Shown: piece by piece, positions 13,910 to 25,385 of the stretch | Layout of the letters: each line of letters opens with the position of its first letter | Numbering within the stretch: the first letter of the stretch is position 1 | From: DATAGF01 sp963813355 | GTDB lineage: Bacteria > Actinomycetota > Thermoleophilia > Miltoncostaeales > Miltoncostaeaceae | Assembly: GCA_963813355.1 (NCBI GenBank) | Contig: CAWEYS010000023.1 | Coordinates: 1-64,000 of the forward strand | Length of the DNA stretch: 64,000 bases | Direction: 5' to 3' | Program-made: the position numbers and the translations under genes | The notes under the pieces: generated by a model | Database searches by the model: none | What the model was told of the DNA's origin: nothing | The model's input: only the letters and a program-made list of their open reading frames with translations

Positions 13910-15151
13910 GTGAGCATCACCCGTAAGGAGAACGGGCGGTGGCTCGTCCGCTGGGAGGAGGAAGGTCGCCACCGCGGGCGCACGTTCAGCCGTCTCGAAG
14001 ACGCTCGCCGCTTCGAGGCCGAGCGCCGGCGCCAGACCGAGCTGGGCGCGCACGCCGCGCCGGAGGCGTCGCCAATGCGACTTGGCGTCTGGCTCGAGAC
14101 CTGGTTCGAGCGCGGCCGCATCGAGTGGGCCCGCTCGACGCAGCAGCACCGCGCCGCGATCCTCGACAAGTGGATCGCGCCGTACCTCTCGGGCGTGCGA
14201 CTGCGCGACCTCGGCGAGGCGCGCGTCCGCCGCTGGCGCCATGCCATCCACGGCGACGGCTGCTCGCCCCAGCAGTGCAACCAGGCGCTGCGCGTCCTCT
14301 CGGCCGCGCTCGGGGCCGCCGTCGGGGACGGCCACCTCCCCTCGAACCCGTGCCTGCGGGTCAAACGCCTCACGGTGCCGAAGCCCCGCGCGCGGGTGAT
14401 GACCCCCGACCAAATCGAGCGCCTGCGCGTCGCCATGCCGAGCCAGCGCGACCGGGTCCTGCTCGGGCTGCTGGCCTACGCGGGCCTGCGCCCAGAGGAG
14501 GCGCTCGCGCTCCGGTGGATCGACGTCGGTCGGCTGCTCGTCATCGATCGCGCCTTCACCCACGGCGAGGAGAAGGGCACGAAGACGAACCAGCGCCGCA
14601 CAGTCGAGATCATCAAGCCGCTCGCGGCCGACCTCGAGGCGCTGCGGGCCGGAAGCGGGGGAGAGGGCCTGGTCGCCCCCTCCGAGACCGGCGGCCACCT
14701 GCACCTCGGCAATTGGCGCAACCGGATCTGGATCCCCGCCTGCGCGCGCGCCGGCGTCGAGGCGACGCCCTACGACTGCCGGCACTCGTACGCGTCGCTG
14801 CTGATCCACGCGGGCCGCTCGCCGCTGGCCGTCGCGGCGGCTCTCGGCCACGCGTCCGGCGAGACGACCTGGAAGCACTACGCCCACGTCTTCGAGGAGG
14901 CGCAGCTGGCGTCATCGACGCCGGTGGAGGACGCCATCCTCGCCGCCCGCTTGCGAATCGAGGGCCAGGACCGGTTGCACGAAAGTTGCACGGTGGAGGT
15001 TCTTGAGCCCTCCGACCTCTTGCCTCCGAAGCCGGAAAAGCGGCCTCATGCAGGGAGAAAGCGAAGCACGCGCGGCAGGATTCGAACCTGCGACCTCTGG
15101 CTCCGGAGGCCAGCGCTCTATCCACTGAGCTACGCGCGCTCGGTGGCCTAG
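13910..15151 (+). CDS. int: tyrosine integrase
   Basis: A 413-residue integrase from GTG 13910. Order: arm-type DNA-binding domain (ITRKENGRWLVRWEEEGRHR), SAM-like core-binding domain (WLETWFERGRIEWARSTQQH), then the catalytic domain. That domain has box I arginine AYAGLRPEEALAL, a lysine in GTKTNQRRTVEI, box II YDCRHSYASLLIHAG (Y where H is usual), LGH, and the nucleophile WKHYAHVF. The frame does not stop before the tRNA. It reads antisense through the attachment core and tRNA-Arg and ends at TAG 15149-15151, so the last residues (RPALYPLSYARSVA) are chromosome-encoded. The protein inserts the element into the 3' end of tRNA-Arg. Confidence 0.93.
   Translation: MSITRKENGRWLVRWEEEGRHRGRTFSRLEDARRFEAERRRQTELGAHAAPEASPMRLGVWLETWFERGRIEWARSTQQHRAAILDKWIAPYLSGVRLRDLGEARVRRWRHAIHGDGCSPQQCNQALRVLSAALGAAVGDGHLPSNPCLRVKRLTVPKPRARVMTPDQIERLRVAMPSQRDRVLLGLLAYAGLRPEEALALRWIDVGRLLVIDRAFTHGEEKGTKTNQRRTVEIIKPLAADLEALRAGSGGEGLVAPSETGGHLHLGNWRNRIWIPACARAGVEATPYDCRHSYASLLIHAGRSPLAVAAALGHASGETTWKHYAHVFEEAQLASSTPVEDAILAARLRIEGQDRLHESCTVEVLEPSDLLPPKPEKRPHAGRKRSTRGRIRTCDLWLRRPALYPLSYARSVA
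14972..14992. repeat. arm-type repeat, right end of element
   Basis: The second copy of the 21-bp repeat found at 4298-4318, again with TTGCACG twice 11 bp apart. It lies 72 bp before the right core and inside the integrase coding frame. Confidence 0.65.
15065..15108. other. right attachment core within tRNA-Arg
   Basis: Identical to 4147-4190 over 44 bases. It includes the 3' part of the tRNA from the anticodon loop onward plus two flanking bases. The intact tRNA is regenerated at this end, as expected when the element carries the tRNA 3' sequence in attP. Confidence 0.9.
15067..15139 (-). tRNA. tRNA-Arg (CCG)
   Basis: A 73-nt tRNA without encoded CCA. Acceptor GCGCGCG pairs with CGCGCGT; the D arm is GCTC-AGTGGATA-GAGC; the anticodon arm is CTGGC, loop CTCCGGA, GCCAG, giving anticodon CCG (reads CGG, Arg); the T arm is GCAGG TTCGAAT CCTGC; the discriminator is G. 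Its 3' half is the integration target. Confidence 0.97.
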
Positions 15152-15152
15152 G

Positions 15153-15596
15153 TTAGCCGTCCGCGAGCTCGAAGTCGTAGCGGGATGCCAGCTCGGCCAT
15201 GATGGCGGGGTCTGAGGCCCGCCCCAGGGCGGCGAGCTCGCGCAGGTAGGCCTCGAGGCCCGCCGGGCTGAAGAGGTTGAGCACCCGCGCGGGCTCGGCG
15301 CCCTCGTTCGCGAAGGTGTGGACGACCCCGGGCGGCACCGCGACGAAGGTTCCCGGGCCCGCCTCGACCCGGCGGCCGTCGACCTGGAAGACGAGCGTCC
15401 CGTCGATCACGTAGAAGCAGTCGTGCATCTCCCGGTGGCGGTGGGGCGGCGGGCCCTGGAACCCCGGCGCGAACACGGTGTCGACCAGGGCGAAGCGCCC
15501 GCGGGTGTCGGCGTGGGCGGCCTTGATCTCGCCGTGGGTCTCGCCGAGGGAGAGCTGCTCGCCGTCGCCCGGGCCGCGGATGACCGGCTCGTCCAT
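15153..15596 (-). CDS. cupin domain protein
   Basis: A 147-residue cupin with both motifs: PPPHRHREMHDCFYVIDGTL (metal-binding histidines) and GPGTFVAVPPGVVHTFANEG. It starts at ATG 15596, divergent from the phosphodiesterase gene with 20 bp between starts, and its stop lies one base beyond the integrase stop. It is the first chromosomal gene outside the island. The helical C-terminus (GLEAYLRELAALG) is typical of small stand-alone cupins. Substrate unknown. Confidence 0.85.
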   Translation of the reverse strand: MDEPVIRGPGDGEQLSLGETHGEIKAAHADTRGRFALVDTVFAPGFQGPPPHRHREMHDCFYVIDGTLVFQVDGRRVEAGPGTFVAVPPGVVHTFANEGAEPARVLNLFSPAGLEAYLRELAALGRASDPAIMAELASRYDFELADG

Positions 15597-15616
15597 CGGT
15601 CGGCATCATCCCCGAT

Positions 15617-16159
15617 GTGCGGATCGCCGTCATCTCGGACACGCACATGCCGCGCCAGGGCCTCGTCCTGCCGCCCGCGTGCCTCGAGCGGCTCCGGACG
15701 GCGGACCTGATCCTGCACGCCGGCGACTGGTCGTCGATGGACGCCGTGGCGATGGTGCGGGGGATCGGGCCGCCGGTGGTGGGCGTCCGCGGGAACGTGG
15801 AGGAGCCGGCCGTGCGCGCCGCGCTGCCGGCGACCGCCGAGGCCGATGTCGGGGGTGTGCGGATCGGCGTGGTCCACGACGGCGGCCCCGGCGCGGGACG
15901 GCCCTCGCGCCTGCGGCGGCGGTTCCCGGGCGCCGACGCGGTGGTCTTCGGCCACTCGCACATCCCCTGGCACGAGGTCGCCGGCGACGGGTTCTTGGTG
16001 CTCAACCCGGGCAGCCCGACCGAGCGCCGCCGGTCGGCGCGCCACAGCATGGCCGAGATCGAGGTGGACGGCGGCCGCATCGCCGCGGTGGCCTTCTGGG
16101 CGGTCGACGAGCCGGCGGGTCCGCTCGACCCCGAGCTCGTGGGGACCGGCCCTCGTTAA
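15617..16159 (+). CDS. YfcE/MJ0936-type metallophosphoesterase
   Basis: A 180-residue calcineurin-like phosphoesterase starting at GTG 15617. The metal ligands are in order: ISDTHMP (D-x-H), HAGDW (GD), VRGNVE (GN), VHDG (H) and GHSHIPW (GHxH). NPGSPTERR is the usual end motif of YfcE-like phosphodiesterases. Cytosolic; hydrolyses phosphodiesters in vitro, natural substrate unknown. The RNase Z promoter lies within its last codons. Confidence 0.88.
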   Translation: MRIAVISDTHMPRQGLVLPPACLERLRTADLILHAGDWSSMDAVAMVRGIGPPVVGVRGNVEEPAVRAALPATAEADVGGVRIGVVHDGGPGAGRPSRLRRRFPGADAVVFGHSHIPWHEVAGDGFLVLNPGSPTERRRSARHSMAEIEVDGGRIAAVAFWAVDEPAGPLDPELVGTGPR

Positions 16160-16162
16160 CAT
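16157..16162 (+). promoter_or_regulatory. -10 box (TAACAT) of rnz
   Basis: Lies 6 bases before the rnz ATG, overlapping the stop codon of the upstream gene, so a leaderless rnz transcript is predicted. Confidence 0.4.
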
Positions 16163-16168
16163 CGGCGG

Positions 16169-17182
16169 ATGGACCTGTACGTCAGCCTGGTGGGGACGGC
16201 GGCGTCGGTGCCGACGGCCGCGCGGGGGACCGCGGCGACGCTGATCGCGCGGGGCGGCGAGCGCTGGCTGGTCAACTGCGGGGAGGGGACCCAGCGCCAG
16301 CTCCTGCGCTCCGGCCTCGGCCTGGTCGACCTCGACCTGCTGCTGATCACCCACCTGCACGCCGACCACTACCTCGGGCTGCCCGGCCTGCTGAAGACCT
16401 ACGGGCTGCGGGGGCGCGAGCGGCCCCTGCGCATCGCCGGCCCGCGCGGGCTGTCGCGCCTGCTCGAGGTGCTCCGGCCCGTGGTCGGCCGCACGCCCTT
16501 CCCGCTCGAGGTCGACGAGCTCGACGAGCGCTACGCGGGCGTCGCGGTCGCCGGGGACGGCTACCGCGTCGAGCACCTGCCGACGCGCCACACGGTCCCG
16601 TCGCTCGCCTTCGCCCTCGTGGAGGACCCGCGGCCGGGGGCGTTCGACGTCGCGGCGGCCCAGGAGCTCGGCGTGGAGGAGGGCCCGGACTTCGGCCGCC
16701 TGCAGCGCGGCGAGGAGGTCGCCACCGCCGGAGGGCGGACCGTGCTCCCGTCCGACGTGCTCGGGCCCCCGCGGCCCGGCCGCACCGTCGTGGTCACGGG
16801 CGACACCGAGCCGTGCGACGCCGTCCTGGAGTCGGCCCGCGGGGCGGCGGTGCTGGTGCACGAGGCGACCTTCCTCGACGACGACCGCGAGCGCGCGCGC
16901 GAGACGCGCCACTCGACGGCCCGCGAGGCCGCGGCGCTGGCCCGCGAGGCGGACGTCGGCCTGCTGGTGCTCACCCACCTGTCGAGCCGCCACGCCCCGC
17001 GGGAGGTGCGCGAGGAGGCCGAGCGCGAGTTCGCCCGCGTGCTGGTGCCGCGCGACTTCGACCAGGTGGAGGTGCCGTTCCCCGAGCGCGGCGAGCCGAT
17101 CGTGCACCCGGCGCGGGCCCGCCGCGGGGGCGGCGACGCTCCGTCGGAGGCACCTGCTACCGTGGCACCCATCGACCTTTAA
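16169..17182 (+). CDS. rnz: ribonuclease Z
   Basis: A 337-residue metallo-beta-lactamase fold nuclease. The zinc motif is THLHADHYLGLPGLL (HxHxDH), with further ligands in PTRHTVPS, VVTGDTEPC and LLVLTHLSSRHAP. ATLIARGGERWLVNCGEGTQ and QLL form the characteristic tRNase Z N-terminus. Cleaves the 3' trailer of tRNA precursors in the cytosol. The length is normal and the start follows a TAACAT box. It ends just before the pyrR leader. Confidence 0.92.
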   Translation: MDLYVSLVGTAASVPTAARGTAATLIARGGERWLVNCGEGTQRQLLRSGLGLVDLDLLLITHLHADHYLGLPGLLKTYGLRGRERPLRIAGPRGLSRLLEVLRPVVGRTPFPLEVDELDERYAGVAVAGDGYRVEHLPTRHTVPSLAFALVEDPRPGAFDVAAAQELGVEEGPDFGRLQRGEEVATAGGRTVLPSDVLGPPRPGRTVVVTGDTEPCDAVLESARGAAVLVHEATFLDDDRERARETRHSTAREAAALAREADVGLLVLTHLSSRHAPREVREEAEREFARVLVPRDFDQVEVPFPERGEPIVHPARARRGGGDAPSEAPATVAPIDL

Positions 17183-17201
17183 CCCGGTCCCGCGAGGCCG
17201 G
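17158..17201 (+). promoter_or_regulatory. pyr operon promoter and PyrR-binding leader
   Basis: TACCGT (17158-17163) fits a TANNNT -10. About 20 bases downstream, GGTCCCGCGAGGCC matches the PyrR-binding loop pattern (UCC-N-G-N-GAGGC), closed by CCGG at 17184-17187 and 17198-17201. The ribosome site AAAGGAG (17202-17208) follows at once. As described for mycobacterial pyr leaders, PyrR-UMP binding here could hide the ribosome site. Mechanism inferred. Confidence 0.6.
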
Positions 17202-17209
17202 AAAGGAGA

Positions 17210-17821
17210 TTGGATGGCCGTGCGCTCGCTCCCCCGCAGCACCCCCCTGCGCACATAGCCCGCGTCGCGGACACGGTGCTGGTCGACGCCGACCAGGTGC
17301 GCCGGACGGTCGCGCGGATCGGCCACGAGATCGTGGAGCGCCACGGCGACCCCGACGGCCTCGCGCTGGTCGGGATCCACACGCGCGGGGTGCCGCTGGC
17401 CGCGCGCCTGGCGCGGCTGATCGGAGAGTTCGCCGGGACCGAGCCCGCCTTCGGGACGGTGGACATCGCGCTCTACCGCGACGACGTCGGCCTCGACAAC
17501 CGCCGCGGGGCGCTGCCGGTCGTGGGCGACACGGTCCTCGACTTCGACGTCTCCGAGCGCGCCGTCGTCCTCGTGGACGACGTCCTCTACACCGGCCGCA
17601 CCATCCGCGCGGCCATCGACGCGATCTTCGACTACGGCCGGCCGCCGCTGGTGCAGCTCGCCGTCCTGGTGGACCGCGGCCACCGGGAGCTCCCGATCCG
17701 GCCCGACTACGTGGGGAAGAACCTGCCGACCTCGCGCTCCCAGCGCGTGAGCGTGCGCCTCGAGGAGATCGACGGCGCCGACGAGGTCGTGCTCCAGGAC
17801 GACGCGGAGGGCTCGTCGTGA
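17210..17821 (+). CDS. pyrR: PyrR bifunctional regulator/uracil phosphoribosyltransferase
   Basis: About 180-203 residues. The conserved part begins ADTVLVDADQVRRTVARIGH and includes LVGIHTRGVPLAARL and the PRPP-binding loop VVLVDDVLYTGRTIRAA. It senses UMP, binds pyr mRNA and can make UMP from uracil and PRPP. The start is unclear: TTG 17210 is only one base from the ribosome site, ATG 17214 is out of frame, and GTG near 17276 would cut the first residues. It is the first gene of the operon; its stop overlaps the pyrB start (GTGA). Confidence 0.88.
   Translation: MDGRALAPPQHPPAHIARVADTVLVDADQVRRTVARIGHEIVERHGDPDGLALVGIHTRGVPLAARLARLIGEFAGTEPAFGTVDIALYRDDVGLDNRRGALPVVGDTVLDFDVSERAVVLVDDVLYTGRTIRAAIDAIFDYGRPPLVQLAVLVDRGHRELPIRPDYVGKNLPTSRSQRVSVRLEEIDGADEVVLQDDAEGSS
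17214..17258 (+). CDS. possible pyr leader peptide
   Basis: The only start codon at normal distance (5 bases) from AAAGGAG is the ATG at 17214. It reads MAVRSLPRSTPLRT and stops at 17258, out of frame with pyrR. Either it is a leader peptide ahead of pyrR, or one base is missing from the C-run at about 17242-17247 and this is the true N-terminus of PyrR. Confidence 0.35.
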   Translation: MAVRSLPRSTPLRT

Positions 17822-18771
17822 CACGCCGCTCGCTGATCTCGATCGCCGACCTCGACCGGGCGGAGATCGCCCGCATCCTGCGGGTGGGCAACCGCTTCGC
17901 CGAGGTCATGCGGCGGGACATCAAGAAGGTGCCGACGCTCCGCGGGCGGACGATCATCAACATGTTCTTCGAGGCCTCCACGCGCACCTCGACCTCGTTC
18001 GAGCTGGCCGGCAAGCGCCTCTCGGCCGACGTCGTCAACGTGAAGGGCTCGGGCTCGAGCGTCGAGAAGGGGGAGACGCTCAAGGACACGGTCCTGACGC
18101 TGGCCTCGTACGCGCCGGACGTGCTGGTCATCCGGCACCATGCCGTCGGCGCCTGCCAGATCGCGGCCCGCCACACCGACGCGGCGGTCGTCAACGCCGG
18201 CGACGGCAAGCACGAGCACCCCACCCAGACGCTGCTCGACCTCTACACCATCGAGCGCGAGGTCGGGCCCCTCGACGGGCTGCACGTCGCCTTCGTGGGC
18301 GACATCGCGCACTCCCGGGTGGCGCGCTCGGGCATCCGCGGCTTCCAGACCGTGGGCGCGCGGGTGTCGCTGGTCGCCCCGCCGACACTGATCCCGCGCG
18401 ACGCCGAGCAGGCCCTCGGAGTGGAGGTCTCGACCGACGTGCGCGACATCGCCGACGCCGACGTGGTCTACGTGCTGCGCATGCAGCTCGAGCGGATGGG
18501 CCCGGGTGGCTTCGTCCCCTCGCTGCGCGAGTACGCCGCCACCTACGGCATCGACCACTCCCGGCTGCGGCCGGGCCAGAGGGTGATGCACGCGGGCCCG
18601 ATCAACCGCGGCGTCGAGATCTCCGGCGCCCTGGCCGACGACCCGGCCACCCTGATCGTGCGCCAGGCGGCCAACGGGATGGTCGTGCGCATGGCCGTCC
18701 TCTACGACCTCCTGGCCGAGCCCGCCGCCGCCGCGGAGCCCGTCGAGCCGATCGGCGCCGTCGCGGTCTGA
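17818..18771 (+). CDS. pyrB: aspartate carbamoyltransferase catalytic chain
   Basis: 317 residues. The carbamoyl-phosphate loop is FFEASTRTSTSFELA, followed by GSSVEKGETLKDT, ATCase-specific DGKHEHPTQTLLDLYT, VGDIAHSRVARSG and HAGPINRGVEI. It condenses carbamoyl phosphate with aspartate in UMP synthesis. There is no pyrI-type regulatory chain nearby. GTG 17818 overlaps the pyrR stop and its own stop overlaps the pyrC ATG, so translation is coupled along the operon. Confidence 0.96.
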   Translation: MTRRSLISIADLDRAEIARILRVGNRFAEVMRRDIKKVPTLRGRTIINMFFEASTRTSTSFELAGKRLSADVVNVKGSGSSVEKGETLKDTVLTLASYAPDVLVIRHHAVGACQIAARHTDAAVVNAGDGKHEHPTQTLLDLYTIEREVGPLDGLHVAFVGDIAHSRVARSGIRGFQTVGARVSLVAPPTLIPRDAEQALGVEVSTDVRDIADADVVYVLRMQLERMGPGGFVPSLREYAATYGIDHSRLRPGQRVMHAGPINRGVEISGALADDPATLIVRQAANGMVVRMAVLYDLLAEPAAAAEPVEPIGAVAV

Positions 18772-20069
18772 TGGGGGCGCGATTGGTCCAGCGGCCCGGC
18801 CCGGCCGCCTCCCTCGTGCTGCGCGGCGCCCGCGTGCTCGACCCGGCCGCCGGCATCGACGAGGTGCGCGACCTGGTCGTGCGCGAGGGCCGCATCGGCG
18901 GCTCGGCCTCGGGCCTCGAGGAGGTCGACGCGGCGGGGCTGGTGGCGGTCCCCGGGTTCGTCGACCCCCACGTCCACCTCCGCACGCCGGGCCGCGAGGA
19001 CCTGGAGGACATCGCCACCGGCAGCGCCGCGGCGGCCGCCGGGGGCTTCGTGACCATCGTGGCCATGCCCAACACGTCGCCGGTGGTCGACACGGCCCCG
19101 GTGCTCGAGTCGCTCCTGGAGCGCGGCGAGCGGGAGGCCGCGGTGCGGGTCGGCTTCCTCGCGGCCATCACCGCAGGCCAGAGGGGCGCCGAGCTGACCG
19201 AGCAGGTCGAGCTCGCCCACGCGGGCGCGGCGGGCTTCAGCGACGACGGGCACCCGGTCGCCGACGCCGGCGTGATGCGGCGCGCCCTCCAGTACCAGCG
19301 CATCACCGCGCTGCCCCTGGTGCTGCACGAGGAGGACCCCTCGCTGTCGGGCGCCGGCGTGGCCCACGAGGGCGCCGTCGCCAGCCGCCTCGGGCTCGCG
19401 GGGATCCCCTCGATCTCCGAGAGCGTCGCCGTGGCGCGGGACGCGGCCCTGGCCGAGTACGAGGGCGGGCGCATCCACATCTGCCACGTCTCCGCGGCCG
19501 AGACGGCGGAGGAGATCCGCCGCGCCAAGGCGCGCGGCGTGCGCATCACCGCCGAGGTCACGCCGCACCACCTGACGCTCACCGACGCCGCGGTGGCCTC
19601 GCTCGACCCGTCGCGTCACAAGATGAACCCGCCCCTGCGCGAGCAGTCCGACCGCGAGGCCCTCATCGCCGCCCTGGCCGACGGCACCATCGACTGCGTC
19701 GCCACCGACCACGCGCCCCACGCGTTCGACGAGAAGGAGGTCCCGTTCGAGGAGGCCCCGTTCGGCGTCACGGGGCTCGAGACGGCCTTCGCCGCGTGCC
19801 ACACCCACCTGGTGCGCACCGGCCTGATGAGCCTGGAGCTGCTCGTGCGGCGCATGGGCGCGGACGCGGCCACCGTGCTCGACCTGCCCGTCCCGACCCT
19901 CGCCGACGGCGCGGCCGCCGACCTCGCGCTGGTCAACCTGGAGGAGACGGTCGTCGTGGGCGATGATGGGTTCCAGAGCCGGTCGCGCAACTCGGCCTTC
20001 CTCGGGGACGAGCTCGTCGGGCGGGTGAGGCTCACGATCGCGGGAGGTCAGATCTCATGGCGGCTGTAG
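18771..20069 (+). CDS. pyrC: dihydroorotase
   Basis: A 432-residue amidohydrolase of the type I dihydroorotase class. Metal ligands: VDPHVHLRTPG (HxH), LHEED, ICHVSA and TDHAPHAF. The carbamylated-lysine position is replaced by the aspartate-type pattern seen in GHPVADAGVMRRA, which I cannot assign further. It closes carbamoyl aspartate to dihydroorotate. Start and stop overlap pyrB and the next gene. Confidence 0.95.
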   Translation: MGARLVQRPGPAASLVLRGARVLDPAAGIDEVRDLVVREGRIGGSASGLEEVDAAGLVAVPGFVDPHVHLRTPGREDLEDIATGSAAAAAGGFVTIVAMPNTSPVVDTAPVLESLLERGEREAAVRVGFLAAITAGQRGAELTEQVELAHAGAAGFSDDGHPVADAGVMRRALQYQRITALPLVLHEEDPSLSGAGVAHEGAVASRLGLAGIPSISESVAVARDAALAEYEGGRIHICHVSAAETAEEIRRAKARGVRITAEVTPHHLTLTDAAVASLDPSRHKMNPPLREQSDREALIAALADGTIDCVATDHAPHAFDEKEVPFEEAPFGVTGLETAFAACHTHLVRTGLMSLELLVRRMGADAATVLDLPVPTLADGAAADLALVNLEETVVVGDDGFQSRSRNSAFLGDELVGRVRLTIAGGQISWRL

Positions 20070-20628
20070 ACGGCTCACGCCACCCGGCGCTGCTCGAGCG
20101 CGAGCGCGCGGGCCTGATCCTGATCGACGTCCAGGAGGCATTCCGCCCGGTCATCGACCGCTTCGACGAGGTCGTCGCCAACTGCGGGCTGCTGGCGGAG
20201 GGCTTCGGCGTCCTCGGCCGGCCGGTGCTGGTCAGCGAGCAGTATCCGAAGGGCCTCGGCCACACGGTCTCCGAGCTGACCGCCCGCCTGCCCGAGGACG
20301 CGCGCCTGGTCGAGAAGGTGCGCTTCTCGGCCTACGGGGTGAGCGCCTTCGACGAGGCGGTCGCCGAGTCGGGCGCCACGAGCTTCGTCGTCGCCGGCAT
20401 CGAGGCGCACGTCTGCGTGAACCAGACGGTGCACGACCTGCTGCAGTACGGCTTCCAGGTGCAGGTGGCCGCCGACGCGGTCTCGTCGCGCACGCCGCGC
20501 AACCGCGACCTGGGAATGGCCAAGATGTCCGCCGCCGGCGCGGGCACCACCAGCGCCGAGATGGCCCTGTTCGAGATGCTCGAGCAGGCCGGGTCGGACG
20601 AGTTCAAGCAGATCTCGCGCCTGGTGAG

Positions 20629-20632
<4 letters not shown>
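20057..20632 (+). CDS. isochorismatase-like cysteine hydrolase
   Basis: 191 residues. Catalytic triad by family pattern: Asp in LILIDVQEAFRPVIDRF, Lys in LVEKVRFSAYG, and Cys in VVAGIEAHVCVNQTVHDLLQ. This is the YcaC/nicotinamidase-like hydrolase group. It starts 13 bp inside the end of pyrC and overlaps the start of carA, so it is a full member of the pyr operon. A role in amide or carbamate hydrolysis linked to pyrimidine metabolism is possible but only suggested by position. Confidence 0.87.
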
Positions 20633-24920
<4,288 letters not shown>

Positions 24921-24938
24921 GGGGGAGATTTTGGAGGC

Positions 24939-24967
24939 CTGCAACAGACGTCACTTAGGCTGCAACA
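24939..24967. repeat. direct repeat upstream of mihF
   Basis: CTGCAACA occurs at 24939 and 24960, 21 bp apart (two helical turns), about 40 bp before the mihF -35. A regulator site is possible. Confidence 0.3.
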
Positions 24968-25004
24968 TGCGTGAAAAGCAGGTAAAAAGGCTGCTCACAA
25001 CGGG

Positions 25005-25034
25005 TTGTCACCGGCGAAGGAGCGAACCTAGAAT
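25005..25034 (+). promoter_or_regulatory. mihF promoter
   Basis: TTGTCA (25005-25010), 18-bp spacer, TAGAAT (25029-25034). The predicted start of transcription at about 25041 is 3 bases before the mihF ATG, so the message is nearly leaderless. Confidence 0.65.
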
Positions 25035-25043
25035 GGCGCGGCG

Positions 25044-25385
25044 ATGGCCACCACGACCACCCCTCCAAAGCCAGTGACGCAGGCACCCGAACGTTCGCTC
25101 GATCAGCGCATGGAGGCCCTTCGCCGGGCGAACCAGATTCGTTCCCGCAGGGCACAGCTCAAGAGAGACCTGAAGAGCGGGCGGACGTCGATTCAGACCG
25201 TGATCGCCAACCCCCCCGACTTCGTCATGACGGCCAAGGTGTTTGACATGCTGATGGCCGTACCGAAGTACGGGAAGGTCAAGGCGACGCGATTCCTGAA
25301 CACCTGCCGCATATCGCAGGGAAAGACGATCGGGGGCCTTTCCGACCGACAGCGCACGGAGCTGCTGGAGCTGTTGCACCGGTAG
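25044..25385 (+). CDS. mihF: actinobacterial integration host factor
   Basis: A 113-residue basic nucleoid protein. The core LKRDLKSGRTSIQTVIANPP and the helix-two-turn-helix part FDMLMAVPKYGKVKATRFLN match the mIHF/sIHF family, which binds DNA through this region and is needed for growth in mycobacteria. Own promoter, no ribosome site. gmk follows directly. Confidence 0.93.
   Translation: MATTTTPPKPVTQAPERSLDQRMEALRRANQIRSRRAQLKRDLKSGRTSIQTVIANPPDFVMTAKVFDMLMAVPKYGKVKATRFLNTCRISQGKTIGGLSDRQRTELLELLHR

Larger units (their letters stand above)
4147..15108. mobile_element. integrated element at tRNA-Arg, about 10.9 kb
   Basis: The element is bounded by two identical 44-bp cores, 4147-4190 and 15065-15108. 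The right one is part of an intact tRNA-Arg gene and the left one is only its 3' half. Integrase and an excisionase-like gene sit at the right end, pointing at the core, as is usual for tRNA-targeting elements. Inside are relaxase debris, a tRNA-Ser fragment, several small helix-turn-helix genes, a kinase, a DoxX protein, AraC/NmrA and other cargo. No replication or complete conjugation gene is seen, so today it looks like an integrase-carrying island that may only move with help, if at all. Confidence 0.85.

Noticed and set aside
14708..14716. Further AATT-centred site (GCAATTGGC) in the integrase gene
   Set aside because: A single imperfect copy inside a coding region without a partner at 23 bp.
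15478..17817. Plus-strand open frame fused upstream of pyrB (1097 codons in all)
   Set aside because: Only the part from 17818 is pyrB; the upstream portion is an Arg/Gly-rich shadow of the phosphoesterase, rnz and pyrR genes.
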